From Myxococcales bacterium (GTDB lineage: Bacteria; Myxococcota_A; Bradymonadia; UBA7976; UBA1532): 64,000 nt of DNA. Shown one piece after another: positions 37,045 through 44,985 of the stretch. Made by a program: the position numbers and the translations under genes. Under the pieces are notes generated by a model, which made no database searches, was not told the origin of the DNA, and was given only the letters and a program-made list of their open reading frames with translations. The stretch spans positions 69,480-133,479 of the forward strand of contig PCCS01000001.1 in assembly GCA_002731825.1 (NCBI GenBank), in the 5' to 3' direction. Numbering within the stretch: position 1 is the first letter of the stretch; every line of letters starts with the position of its first letter.

Positions 37045-38754
37045 ATGTCCATTGGAACGACCCTAGATGCCAAGGTGGGCTTTGTAAATCGGACGACACC
37101 GGAGATCGTGACCCGCCTCGAATGGCTCATGTTCTTTCGAGTTGTCCTCATCACACTTCTACTGGGCTCAACCTTAATCTTTAGGCTGACTGCGCAAGAC
37201 GTTCTCAGTACGTCGAAACGCTTGGGTCTCCTCGGTTTGATCGTTGGAACGTATGCGTTGACGATCGTCTATGCGATTTTATTGCGAAGTCTTCAGGAGC
37301 ACTTTGAGCGGTTTGCATACGTTCAAATCACCGGAGACTTGATTATCAGCGCCATGCTCGTCTCGCTGACCGGTGGGACCGACTCGTTATTTTTAGTTCT
37401 CTTCTCGCTTTCGGTGCTTGCAGGCTCAATTATACTCGGTCGACGTGGCTCGCTGTATGCCATGTTGATCGCAACCATACTCATCGTTTTGTTGGTTTTG
37501 CGTGAGTCCCTGGGGTGGGGGGTACCTGCCGGTCCTGTGGGTGATCAAAAACTCCTTGCCGTGTTTTTGAGCGGCCTGACAAACGTCACAGCTGTGTTTT
37601 TAGTTGCATTGCTTGCAGGCTATTTGTCTGAGCAAGCACGCGCTGCAGGGCAGCGATTGATCGATGCCAGCCGTGACATCGAAGCATTGAAGGTTCTCAA
37701 CGGACATATCATAACCAGTATTCAGAGTGGACTCGTCAGCTTTACACTCGATCAGCGCATCATTTTTTTTAATCCGGCTGCCGGCCGGATTACCGGCTAT
37801 GAACCCGAGTCAGTCCTCTATGCTCGAGCACACGAGTTATTTCCGGGTCTTGAGCAGCGATGTGATTCAGATTTGTTAGAGCAATGGGAAGGGGAGTTTC
37901 GTCGGGTCGATGGACGACACTGCGCGCTGAGTTATAACCTCTCGCCTTTGAGGGACGGGCAAAACCGACATCAAGGCTGGATTCTGATCATCCAGGATTT
38001 AACTCGTTTGCGTGAAATGGAAGACAGCGTCCAGAGAAGTGAGCGATTTGCTGCCATTGGTAAAATGGCAGCAGGCATTGCTCACGAAATCCGAAATCCC
38101 TTGGCCAGCATGAGCGGAAGCATTCAGATTCTCTCGAAAGCTGGAAATTTAGCGGGGACAAATCATCGTTTGATGCAAATTGTCTTACGAGAAACCGACC
38201 GGTTGAATGCTTTGGTCACCGAGTTTTTGCAATTCGCGAGACCCAATCCGCCTGCGATTGAGCGGGTCAGCTTAAAACCCATTCTTGATGAGCTCGTTCT
38301 GGTTTTTCAATACCTCCAGGGACACGAGGAGCAGACGCTTAGAGACGTTGAGATTACATTGGAACTTGAGATGGAGGACGATGTCGCAATCGACGCCGAT
38401 CCGAGACAGCTCCGACAGGTCTTTTGGAACTTATTAAATAATGCTGTGCAGGCGATGCCCGAGGGTGGCCTGATTCGACTTGAAGTTGAACAGCGTCGTC
38501 GTGAAATTGAAGTTAGGATAGAAGACAAGGGCGTTGGTATACCCGTTGATTTACTCGACCGGATTTTTGATCCATTCTATTCAACGAAGAAGAGGGGTAC
38601 TGGCTTGGGACTGGCACTGGTACATCGTATCGTGGAAGAACATAGCGGCCGAATTCATGTTTTCAGCCAACCGGGTGACGGAACGCGTTTTTCCGTCATC
38701 TTGCCGAAGATCTTGGCCGCCAAGCAGCTCAGTTATGAGGAGTTAGAGTCGTGA
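37045..38754 (+). CDS. pilS: Sensor histidine kinase PilS
   Basis: 569 aa. Residues ~25-195 hold about six hydrophobic helices, as in PilS proteins of pseudomonads. A PAS domain (~215-320, VLNGHIITSIQSGLVSFTLDQRIIFFN) follows, then the HisKA box with the phospho-acceptor His in IAHEIRNPLASMSGSIQIL and the ATPase boxes (FWNLLNNAVQAMP, DKGVGIP, GTGLGLALVHRIV). In other bacteria PilS senses pilin abundance in the membrane and phosphorylates PilR. The stop overlaps pilR by 4 bases (GTGA), so they are translationally coupled. Confidence 0.95.
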   Translation: MSIGTTLDAKVGFVNRTTPEIVTRLEWLMFFRVVLITLLLGSTLIFRLTAQDVLSTSKRLGLLGLIVGTYALTIVYAILLRSLQEHFERFAYVQITGDLIISAMLVSLTGGTDSLFLVLFSLSVLAGSIILGRRGSLYAMLIATILIVLLVLRESLGWGVPAGPVGDQKLLAVFLSGLTNVTAVFLVALLAGYLSEQARAAGQRLIDASRDIEALKVLNGHIITSIQSGLVSFTLDQRIIFFNPAAGRITGYEPESVLYARAHELFPGLEQRCDSDLLEQWEGEFRRVDGRHCALSYNLSPLRDGQNRHQGWILIIQDLTRLREMEDSVQRSERFAAIGKMAAGIAHEIRNPLASMSGSIQILSKAGNLAGTNHRLMQIVLRETDRLNALVTEFLQFARPNPPAIERVSLKPILDELVLVFQYLQGHEEQTLRDVEITLELEMEDDVAIDADPRQLRQVFWNLLNNAVQAMPEGGLIRLEVEQRRREIEVRIEDKGVGIPVDLLDRIFDPFYSTKKRGTGLGLALVHRIVEEHSGRIHVFSQPGDGTRFSVILPKILAAKQLSYEELES

Positions 38755-40124
38755 GTCGTATTCTGGTCGTCGATGATGAACTCTCCATGAGAGAGTTCCT
38801 TGAGATATTTTTTTTGCAGCATGGACACGAGGTCACGGTCGCAGCCGATGGAACCGAGGGCGTCCAATTACTCCACGAACAAGAGTTTGACCTGGTGATT
38901 ACAGACTTACGGATGCCAGGAACCCACGGCATGGTTGTTTTGCGTCGTTGTCGCGAGCTGTACCCTGAGACGCCCGTCATCGTCATGACGGCTTACGCGT
39001 CTACGAATACGGCCATCGAAGCGATAAAGATCGGCGCTTACGATTATTTCAGCAAGCCATTTAAACTAGATGAAATTCAGGTGGTCATCGACAAAGCCCT
39101 CGAGCGGCGTCGACTGGTCGTGGAAAATCGTGCCCTGAGAGCCCGTCTTGAGCAGCGTGGCAATACGAGCGGGCTCATCGGTCGTTCCCGGGCGATGAAA
39201 GAGGTTTTTTCAATGATTCGCCGGGTGGCTTCGACCCGGACGAACGTCCTGATCCTTGGTGCGAGTGGAACGGGCAAAGAATTGGTTGCCCGTGCGATAC
39301 ACGACCAGAGCGAACGGCGAAACAAACCGTTTTTGGTGATCAACTGCGCGGCCATTCCTGAGAACCTGCTGGAAAGCGAGTTGTTTGGTCATCGAAAAGG
39401 GGCATTCACCGGAGCCCACACGGACCGAGTCGGCATGTTTCAAGCAGCCAATGGGGGCACCTTACTCCTGGATGAAGTCGGCGATATGCCTATGGGTATG
39501 CAAGCAAAGTTGCTCAGGGTCTTACAAGAACGCAAGGTCAAGCAAGTCGGAGATCTGAGAGAAGTGCCTGTTGATGTGAGAGTGATTGCTGCAACCAATC
39601 GCGAACTCGCCGATGAAGTGAATGAAGGCCGCTTTCGAGAAGACCTTTACTACAGACTCAACGTCATCTGTATCGAGCTTCCGCCGCTTCGCGACCGCCC
39701 GTCTGACATTTCTCTGCTCGCGCACCATTTTCTCAAGAAATACGCCGGAGAGTTTGGCAAGTCTATCGACTCGATTCAACCCGAGGTTTTGCAACGCCTG
39801 CATCGTCATCCTTTTAACGGCAACGTTCGCGAACTCGAAAACCTTATGGAACGTGCGACAGCTTTAGCCGAGGAAAATGAGATTTCTTTGGCTCATTTAC
39901 CGCCCGGTTTTGGACACCATCAGGTTGGCACTGGCACAGGCAATGCAGATGTGGAATTACCCCTAGACGGATTAAATCTTGATGCGCTGATCAATCAGAT
40001 TGAGCGTGATCTCATAGAACAAGCTCTACAGCGCACTGGTGGTCGCAAAAAAGACGCCGCCAACCTCCTTGGAATTACCTTTCGTTCATTCCGATATCGG
40101 CTGGATAAGCTGGACATGAGTTGA
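38751..40124 (+). CDS. pilR: Sigma-54-dependent response regulator PilR
   Basis: 457 aa of NtrC type. The receiver domain has DD at 8-9, phospho-acceptor Asp52 (LVITDLRMPG), a conserved Thr (VIVMTAYAS) and Lys (YFSKPF). The AAA+ domain carries the Walker A GASGTGKELVARAI, the sigma-54 contact loop GAFTGA and Walker B GGTLLLDEVGDMP. A Fis-type helix-turn-helix ends the protein (ALQRTGGRKKDAANLLGITFRSFRYRLDKL). It should activate sigma-54 promoters of pilin genes; the nearest candidate promoter is at 40409. Confidence 0.96.
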   Translation: MSRILVVDDELSMREFLEIFFLQHGHEVTVAADGTEGVQLLHEQEFDLVITDLRMPGTHGMVVLRRCRELYPETPVIVMTAYASTNTAIEAIKIGAYDYFSKPFKLDEIQVVIDKALERRRLVVENRALRARLEQRGNTSGLIGRSRAMKEVFSMIRRVASTRTNVLILGASGTGKELVARAIHDQSERRNKPFLVINCAAIPENLLESELFGHRKGAFTGAHTDRVGMFQAANGGTLLLDEVGDMPMGMQAKLLRVLQERKVKQVGDLREVPVDVRVIAATNRELADEVNEGRFREDLYYRLNVICIELPPLRDRPSDISLLAHHFLKKYAGEFGKSIDSIQPEVLQRLHRHPFNGNVRELENLMERATALAEENEISLAHLPPGFGHHQVGTGTGNADVELPLDGLNLDALINQIERDLIEQALQRTGGRKKDAANLLGITFRSFRYRLDKLDMS

Positions 40125-40178
40125 GGGTCCGGAACCACGCTGTACTAATCATTTTCGATTGAGCGTCTCTTGTGACTG

Positions 40179-40206
40179 GGTGACAAATTTTGTCACCGGT
40201 GACAAA
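40179..40206. promoter_or_regulatory. Three alternating GGTGACAAA half-sites (candidate PilR enhancer)
   Basis: GGTGACAAA occurs three times head-to-tail in alternating orientation: 40179-40187, inverted at 40189-40197, and 40198-40206. Together they make two overlapping palindromes: GGTGACAAATTTTGTCACC and the perfect 18-mer TTTGTCACCGGTGACAAA. The array lies ~205 bases upstream of the sigma-54 promoter, a normal enhancer distance for NtrC-family activators. PilR is the obvious candidate ligand. Confidence 0.6.
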
Positions 40207-40408
40207 GATCGTCTCTACTTGTCGGTCGGTTCAAGAAAACTTAAATTATTTCCAAGTAAGTATGTTGACTACATGTAGGACAATGTATATGATGTGGACA
40301 CGTAAGGAGGTCTAGGCAGTGATTTAAGCCGCTTGGACCGCTTCGATGTGAAACGAAAAAGGCTGGATAACCCACTTTTTTTGTTTTTGGCAAGCAGGAT
40401 TAGAGTTT

Positions 40409-40424
40409 TGGCACGAATTCTGCT
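40409..40424 (+). promoter_or_regulatory. Sigma-54 promoter for the second pilin gene
   Basis: TGGCACGAATTCTGCT matches the TGGCAC-N5-TTGCW sigma-54 consensus with invariant GG and GC at the correct 10-base separation. Transcription would start near 40436, about 28 bases before the GTG start of the pilin gene. PilR is encoded just upstream. Confidence 0.75.
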
Positions 40425-40463
40425 TGCTAGGATGAGTGTGACGGACAGGGGAGCAAGTCTCGA

Positions 40464-40982
40464 GTGAGGACACGAACTATCAATGGGTTTACTCTTGTCG
40501 AACTCATGATCGTCGTGGTCATCATCGGCGTTCTCTCTGTCCTGGCGATAACAGGATACCGAAAGTATACGTATGCTGCACGCAACGCAGAAGCTGTTCA
40601 ATTCCTAGGAGGTGTTCGAGCAGCGCAGTTAGCATATTACCAGGCGAACGGTGTGTTCTGCGGCTCCAACAGTGACGCTGTTTGGCCCCGCGATGTGCCG
40701 TCGATGGACTCGGGCAAAATTCGCTGGAACGACCCAGCAAATCCGATTCCGGCTAATAACGCTTGGCATGACCTGGCTGTGGAATCACCTGGGTCTGTGT
40801 GGTTTCAGTATAGGATGGCGGCCGGTCGGTCTGGCCAAGATGGAGGAGCGGCAATACGGAACTCCAATCGGCCATGGTTCTGGGCGCAAGCCAACGGTGA
40901 CTTTGATAGCAATGGAGTCTTGTCGACGTTTGAAGTCACGTCCGAGAAGCCTGAAATCTATCGTCATAATGAGAATGAATAG
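40464..40982 (+). CDS. Type IV pilin-like protein (second pilin)
   Basis: 172 aa with a prepilin leader MRTRTING|FTLVELMIVVVIIGVLSVLAITGY, conserved Glu5 and hydrophobic N-terminal helix. The globular part is unlike PilA at 41240 or the distal pilin: it has NAEAVQFLGGVRAAQLAYYQANGVF, one Cys and a C-terminal YRHNENE. GTG start with GGGGAG upstream. It lies between pilR and pilA, directly under the sigma-54 promoter. It could be a minor pilin, an alternative major pilin or a pseudopilin. Its own promoter argues for regulated, substantial expression. Confidence 0.9.
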   Translation: MRTRTINGFTLVELMIVVVIIGVLSVLAITGYRKYTYAARNAEAVQFLGGVRAAQLAYYQANGVFCGSNSDAVWPRDVPSMDSGKIRWNDPANPIPANNAWHDLAVESPGSVWFQYRMAAGRSGQDGGAAIRNSNRPWFWAQANGDFDSNGVLSTFEVTSEKPEIYRHNENE

Positions 40983-41066
40983 TCCGTGTATGGGTGGCCG
41001 GTGACTAGGGCTCGATACCCGGAGTGGATAACGAAAAGTTTTTGGAGATTTTCTTTGCCGGATATA

Positions 41067-41090
41067 GATTAACATCAGACGGTGTTAATC
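41067..41090. promoter_or_regulatory. Inverted repeat GATTAACA-N8-TGTTAATC upstream of pilA
   Basis: The perfect 8-bp arms (41067-41074, 41083-41090) lie 85 bases after the second pilin's stop. The repeat could be an operator for pilA or a transcript-end hairpin; no T-tract follows. Confidence 0.4.
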
Positions 41091-41141
41091 GGCTCTTTAA
41101 TCAGGCGATTTTGAGCCACCGGTAGGTAGTAGAAGACTATG

Positions 41142-41156
41142 TGGGCATAATGCCCA
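41142..41156. promoter_or_regulatory. Inverted repeat TGGGCAT-A-ATGCCCA upstream of pilA
   Basis: Two perfect 7-bp arms with a single central base, 84 bases before the pilA ATG. The tight palindrome suits a dimeric DNA-binding protein better than an RNA hairpin. Confidence 0.4.
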
Positions 41157-41175
41157 TGGGATAGGATGGGACTCG

Positions 41176-41219
41176 GGGGAGGGCCATCGGTTCCTGTAAA
41201 ATAAGTTCCCTCCCTCCCC
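41176..41219 (+). promoter_or_regulatory. Leader hairpin GGGGAGGG / CCCTCCCC before pilA
   Basis: GGGGAGGG (41176-41183) can pair perfectly with CCCTCCCC (41212-41219) across a 28-base loop. It ends eight bases before the AGAGG ribosome-binding site (41227-41231) of pilA. It may stabilise the abundant pilin mRNA or affect translation. Confidence 0.4.
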
Positions 41220-41239
41220 GGGAAAAAGAGGTCCGCATA

Positions 41240-41794
41240 ATGCGTAATCTAAAGAAGGGAGCCAAAGGCTTCACCTTGATTGAGCTGATGATTGTTGTGG
41301 CAATCATTGGTATTTTGGCCGCTGTCGCGATTCCTGCGTTCATGAAGTATATTCAGCGCTCGAAGACATCAGAGGCGACAATGAACATCCGTAAGCTGTT
41401 CGACAGCTCTGTCTCGTACTTCAACGAGGAACAAGCGGATCGGACTGGACGAATTCTTCCTCGCCAGTTCCCTACAACAGCTGAAGCTCCAGACCCAGGT
41501 GTTTGGAATGGTGGCGTTTGTAAGGACGGCGACAGCCAGAAGTTCCAACCAGACCTGCAGACTTGGGATGCACCAACATGGCAAGCACTCAACTTCGCAG
41601 TCGAAGACCCGTTCTACTTCAAGTACACATATGACTCGAAAGAACAGGGCGCTGGCGCTCACTTCACCGCTCGTGCGAACGGTGACTTGAACTGCGACCA
41701 GACGCAATCGACTTTCGAGCGTATCGGTACAGTCGATGCTCAGAACAACATCAGCGGTGGTGCTGGTTTGTTCACGAACAACGAGCTGGAATAG
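41240..41794 (+). CDS. pilA: Major type IV pilin PilA
   Basis: 184 aa. Leader [37 protein letters not shown], with cleavage before Phe and Glu5 in the helix, as in Myxococcus and Geobacter-type PilA. The rest is acidic and aromatic ([35 protein letters not shown]), ending STFERIGTV...[17 protein letters not shown] stands 8 bases before ATG. A structured leader and a strong terminator flank the gene, consistent with a highly expressed separate transcript. No clean sigma-54 element lies directly upstream; transcription may also come from 40409. Confidence 0.95.
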   Translation: MRNLKKGAKGFTLIELMIVVAIIGILAAVAIPAFMKYIQRSKTSEATMNIRKLFDSSVSYFNEEQADRTGRILPRQFPTTAEAPDPGVWNGGVCKDGDSQKFQPDLQTWDAPTWQALNFAVEDPFYFKYTYDSKEQGAGAHFTARANGDLNCDQTQSTFERIGTVDAQNNISGGAGLFTNNELE

Positions 41795-41820
41795 TTCGAT
41801 AACTGCTTAGCAGTTGAAAA

Positions 41821-41848
41821 AGGCGTGCTTCGGCACGCCTTTTTTTTT
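41821..41848 (+). terminator. Rho-independent terminator after pilA
   Basis: AGGCGTGC and GCACGCCT form an 8-bp GC-rich stem closed by the stable TTCG tetraloop, followed by nine T's. This is a textbook intrinsic terminator 26 bases after the pilA stop. Confidence 0.95.
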
Positions 41849-41969
41849 GCTCCCAGACAGGAACAATTGTGCTTTCTATGGACTCTTGCGTGCGCAGCCC
41901 TTGCGTCGGACGTAATCCCCGGTTAGCTTCGGCACATCGATAACGCTAAACGGCCAGTGAACGCACCTG

Positions 41970-42902
41970 ATGTCCCCTCAGTCCCAAGCCAAATCAAGAT
42001 TACGTAGCCTCCTGACGAGTGGCTTGGCTCTCGTGGTTTTCTTCAGTGCGATTCTGGTCAATCAATCCAGCCTCCTGGCTGTCCGACAATTAAAAGATAA
42101 CGCCACATTCGCCGAGTCCACGGAAGTCATCTATGTACCCGACATTCGTCAAATGAGGTTGATGACTTTAGGCTACAATCAAGCGGCTGCAGATTTCGTT
42201 TGGATTCGGACTCTAGAGTATTTTGCCAGGCACTTTAAGGGCGACCGAAAGTACCCCTGGTTAGAACACTTTCTAAATCAGATTGTCGCTCTCGACCCTG
42301 ATTTCACCAAAGTCTACCATTGGGCCGGAGCAAATGTTCTATACGGGCGGCGCTTCACCAATGAAAATGTACGGCGGTCAAGTCGTTACTATGAGTTGGC
42401 TTTAAAGCAAAACCCCGATGACTATGAAGCGGCTTATCGTCTCGGACTCAATCACTACGTCGAACTGAAAAGCAAAGACCCCGCAGAGTCGAGAAAAAAC
42501 CGAGAATTAGGATTAGCCTACTTCGAACGGGCCGCTAACACACCTGGAGCCCCGGATCGTGTCAGGAGTTTAGTCGCCTCCATTTCCAGTCGACTCGGCA
42601 AGCACCAATTGGCTCTACAGTATTTAGTCGACCTCTACACGCAGACCCAAGATGTTGAACAACGACAGTCAATACTTGGACGCATAGAGGCACTCAAGAA
42701 AAATATCGGAGACGGGAGCATTGCCGATGATGCAATGCGTTTTCAGGCTCAATGGCAGCAAAACTTTCCGTACATACCGGCCTCTCTTTACTCGATTCTA
42801 GGAGAACCGACCGACCAGCTTTCGGAAGACCGAAGTTGGCGTTCACTGGTCTCTGATATCGCAATATCGACATCCATCGAAGACGATGGGACTGGACAGT
42901 AA
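41970..42902 (+). CDS. TPR-containing membrane-anchored protein
   Basis: 310 aa. One N-terminal hydrophobic helix (LTSGLALVVFFSAILVN) would anchor it to the inner membrane. The soluble part resembles tetratricopeptide repeats: FTKVYHWAGANVLYGRRF, SSRYYELALKQNPDDYEAAYRLGLNHY, LAYFERAANTPGAPDRV and SRLGKHQLALQYLVDLY. It follows pilA, in the place where Myxococcus has pilG upstream of the pilH-pilI ABC transporter, so a role in pilus export with that transporter is plausible; I have not established homology to PilG. The epimerase gene starts 2 bases later. Confidence 0.78.
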   Translation: MSPQSQAKSRLRSLLTSGLALVVFFSAILVNQSSLLAVRQLKDNATFAESTEVIYVPDIRQMRLMTLGYNQAAADFVWIRTLEYFARHFKGDRKYPWLEHFLNQIVALDPDFTKVYHWAGANVLYGRRFTNENVRRSSRYYELALKQNPDDYEAAYRLGLNHYVELKSKDPAESRKNRELGLAYFERAANTPGAPDRVRSLVASISSRLGKHQLALQYLVDLYTQTQDVEQRQSILGRIEALKKNIGDGSIADDAMRFQAQWQQNFPYIPASLYSILGEPTDQLSEDRSWRSLVSDIAISTSIEDDGTGQ

Positions 42903-42904
42903 AT

Positions 42905-43867
42905 ATGATTCGCGATGCTCATATCGTCATCACAGGTGGGGCTGGTTTTATAGGCAGTGCTCTCGCCGAACGCCTCTGTGAACACAATCGAATTACGCTC
43001 TTCGATAATCTCCATCGAAATGCGCTTTTGGGTACGTCAATTCTTGATCGGGACAATGTCAATCTCGTACGCGGTGATGTGCTCGACGCAGCGTCGATGG
43101 ACCCAGTCATCAAGGATGCAGATGTCGTCGTTCATATGGCATCGATTGCTGGCGTCGATACGGTGATGAAAAACCCGACGTTGACGATGCGAGTGTCACT
43201 TTTGGGGACCATAAATGCCCTGCAATCGGCCTATGCGAGTGGGCGCTGCACTCGTTTCGTTGATTTTTCAACCAGCGAAGTATTCGGTAAGTATGCCTAC
43301 AAAGTCGCTGAGGGCGATGCCACGAGTCTGGGTGCTGTTGGTGAAGCCCGCTGGACCTATGCTGTCTCTAAATTGGCGACGGAGCATCTGGCACTGAGCT
43401 ATTATAAGCAGTTTGGATTACCAACCGTCAGCATTAGGCCTTTTAATATTTTTGGTCCGAGACAAGTCGGAGAAGGCGCCGTACATCATTTTATCAATCG
43501 AGCCATTCGTGACGAAACATTGACCATCCATGGAGATGGCTCTCAGATTCGTTCTTGGTGTTATATCGATGATATTGTCGATGGTGTTTTGGCGACCTTA
43601 GAAAACGATTCAGCCATTGGGCATGCGTTTAACATTGGTAATCCAAGAAGCACTCTGACCATCTACCATTTGGCTAAGCTCATCGTTCAATTAGCCGATT
43701 CGAATAGTGATGTTGCTTTCCAGGAGATGAATCGTGCAGACGTCGAGCTTCGGATCCCCAACATTGATAAAGCGCGCGAATTATTAGGGTACACGCCTAA
43801 GGTTAATCTGGACGAGGCGCTCAAACGAACAATCGCATGGTATCGCAAACAGAAAGCACTTAGCTAG
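42905..43867 (+). CDS. NAD-dependent epimerase/dehydratase (extended SDR)
   Basis: 320 aa. N-terminal NAD-binding motif ITGGAGFIGSALAERL, DxVVHMASIAGVD after strand 4, and the catalytic YxxxK in YAVSKLATEHLALSYY, preceded by a Ser/Thr pair (VDFSTSEVFG). SIRPFNIFGPRQVG and IHGDGSQIRSWCYIDDIVDGV match UDP-sugar enzymes such as UDP-glucose 4-epimerase and UDP-glucuronate decarboxylase. It should act on a nucleotide sugar in the cytoplasm, perhaps for surface polysaccharide or pilin glycans. Its end overlaps the convergent membrane-protein gene by 8 bases. Confidence 0.9.
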   Translation: MIRDAHIVITGGAGFIGSALAERLCEHNRITLFDNLHRNALLGTSILDRDNVNLVRGDVLDAASMDPVIKDADVVVHMASIAGVDTVMKNPTLTMRVSLLGTINALQSAYASGRCTRFVDFSTSEVFGKYAYKVAEGDATSLGAVGEARWTYAVSKLATEHLALSYYKQFGLPTVSIRPFNIFGPRQVGEGAVHHFINRAIRDETLTIHGDGSQIRSWCYIDDIVDGVLATLENDSAIGHAFNIGNPRSTLTIYHLAKLIVQLADSNSDVAFQEMNRADVELRIPNIDKARELLGYTPKVNLDEALKRTIAWYRKQKALS

Positions 43868-44822
43868 GCTCAGTCTCAGGTGTATCTTGGTCTGATAACT
43901 CATGGGCTGATTTCCCCAAGATCAAATGAATCAGACCGCCGGCGCCACCGAGTAGCCAATTGGACATGGCAAAACCGATAGACAGGGCCAACGCTTGCTC
44001 TGCTGTACCGAGTTCCAGGAGAGGTAATATCGCCACCAGGGCCGCTTCTCTTGGACCCAGTCCCGCGATGGCTAATGGAACCACCGAGGCGACCAAAGCG
44101 ATGGGTACAATCACCGCTAAATCCAACACGCTCAAACCCAGCTCCATAGAGTGTGTGAGGACCCAAAACCCAAGAATTGTGATGCTATGAGTAAACAGGC
44201 TCAGTCCCGTTGCAACGACCACAGCCATGGGGCTTTCCAATTGTGGTGCACCTGTCCACCAGCGCGCGATACGACGGCCTAACAAGCCCCCACCAATCAC
44301 CAATGCCAGTAAACCCATCAAGACGAGAGACCAAACACCGCCGTCTTCTACCCCCTTCAATTCTGGCCCAGTGAGGATGCCTATTCCAAAAAACACACCC
44401 AGAGCGGCCAAGCCGATCATGCGTTCCGAGACAATCACGAAGTAGCTTGCGCTGGCCGCTTTGAAACATCGGCGCGCAATGAATGCTCGACCCAGATCTC
44501 CACCGACCGCACCTGGGACGAAAATGTTATAGAAATGACCGATGAGATTGAGTCGGAACAAATGACCGAATCGAGGTCGGTCAGTGGCGCCAAATCCAAA
44601 CATCAGGGTACGCCATCTGATAGCCGCAATCGCAAGGTTAAAGCAGCCGAGGCAGGCGACCAGAGCAATCGCCCACCCATGGGTCAGTATGTCTTTAGGT
44701 AGCGTCTCCAAGTCGAGATGGGTACTGAGCCATGCTGCGATGGCCATGAGAGCCATCAGTCTCACCAGCCATGGAATGAGGCTTTTCCCAAGTGACTTTT
44801 TTCTCGTTTCCGCCGCGTTCAT
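43860..44822 (-). CDS. Lysylphosphatidylglycerol synthase TM-region (UPF0104) family membrane protein
   Basis: About 320 aa from the ATG at 44822; the track start at 44849 adds nine residues. Eight or so hydrophobic helices are visible, with family landmarks RWRTLMFGFG, HFYNIFVPGAVGGDLGRAFIAR and a Pro/Gly-rich GLGPREAALVAILPLL near the C-terminus. The domain is the flippase-like membrane half of MprF; stand-alone members are found near glycosyltransferases and lipid genes and are thought to move lipid-linked substrates. It interrupts the plus-strand run, lying opposite between the epimerase and ABC transporter genes. Confidence 0.85.
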   Translation of the reverse strand: MNAAETRKKSLGKSLIPWLVRLMALMAIAAWLSTHLDLETLPKDILTHGWAIALVACLGCFNLAIAAIRWRTLMFGFGATDRPRFGHLFRLNLIGHFYNIFVPGAVGGDLGRAFIARRCFKAASASYFVIVSERMIGLAALGVFFGIGILTGPELKGVEDGGVWSLVLMGLLALVIGGGLLGRRIARWWTGAPQLESPMAVVVATGLSLFTHSITILGFWVLTHSMELGLSVLDLAVIVPIALVASVVPLAIAGLGPREAALVAILPLLELGTAEQALALSIGFAMSNWLLGGAGGLIHLILGKSAHELSDQDTPETEPS

Positions 44823-44985
44823 ATGGGCATCCTGCGCATGACCAGGCAACTAATCAAGGGATTAATCAGACTTGGTTTTTTCACACCCTATGCGACTAAA
44901 TCACGGGTGTACGTTTTCAACCGTTGAAGTCCAGGCCGGGTTTTGTCAAAGTGCCCCCAATGGCTTATTTAGAATGTGATTATAG

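Larger units (their letters stand above)
40125..40463. other. 339-base regulatory region between pilR and the second pilin
   Basis: The region holds the GGTGACAAA array at 40179-40206 and the sigma-54 promoter at 40409-40424 described separately. A good Shine-Dalgarno-like AAGGAGGT near 40305 is followed only by GTGATTTAA, too short to be a gene. No other coding sequence was seen. Confidence 0.6.

Noticed and set aside
40303-40330. Small gene after AAGGAGGTCTAGGCA in the pilin upstream region
   Set aside because: The only start, GTGATTTAA, stops at once; the purine-rich run is probably chance.
41057-41076. Possible sigma-54 site for pilA near TTGGAGATTTTCTTTGCC
   Set aside because: The GG-to-GC spacing is 11 instead of 10 bases and the -24 element lacks CAC, so it is not a valid sigma-54 match.
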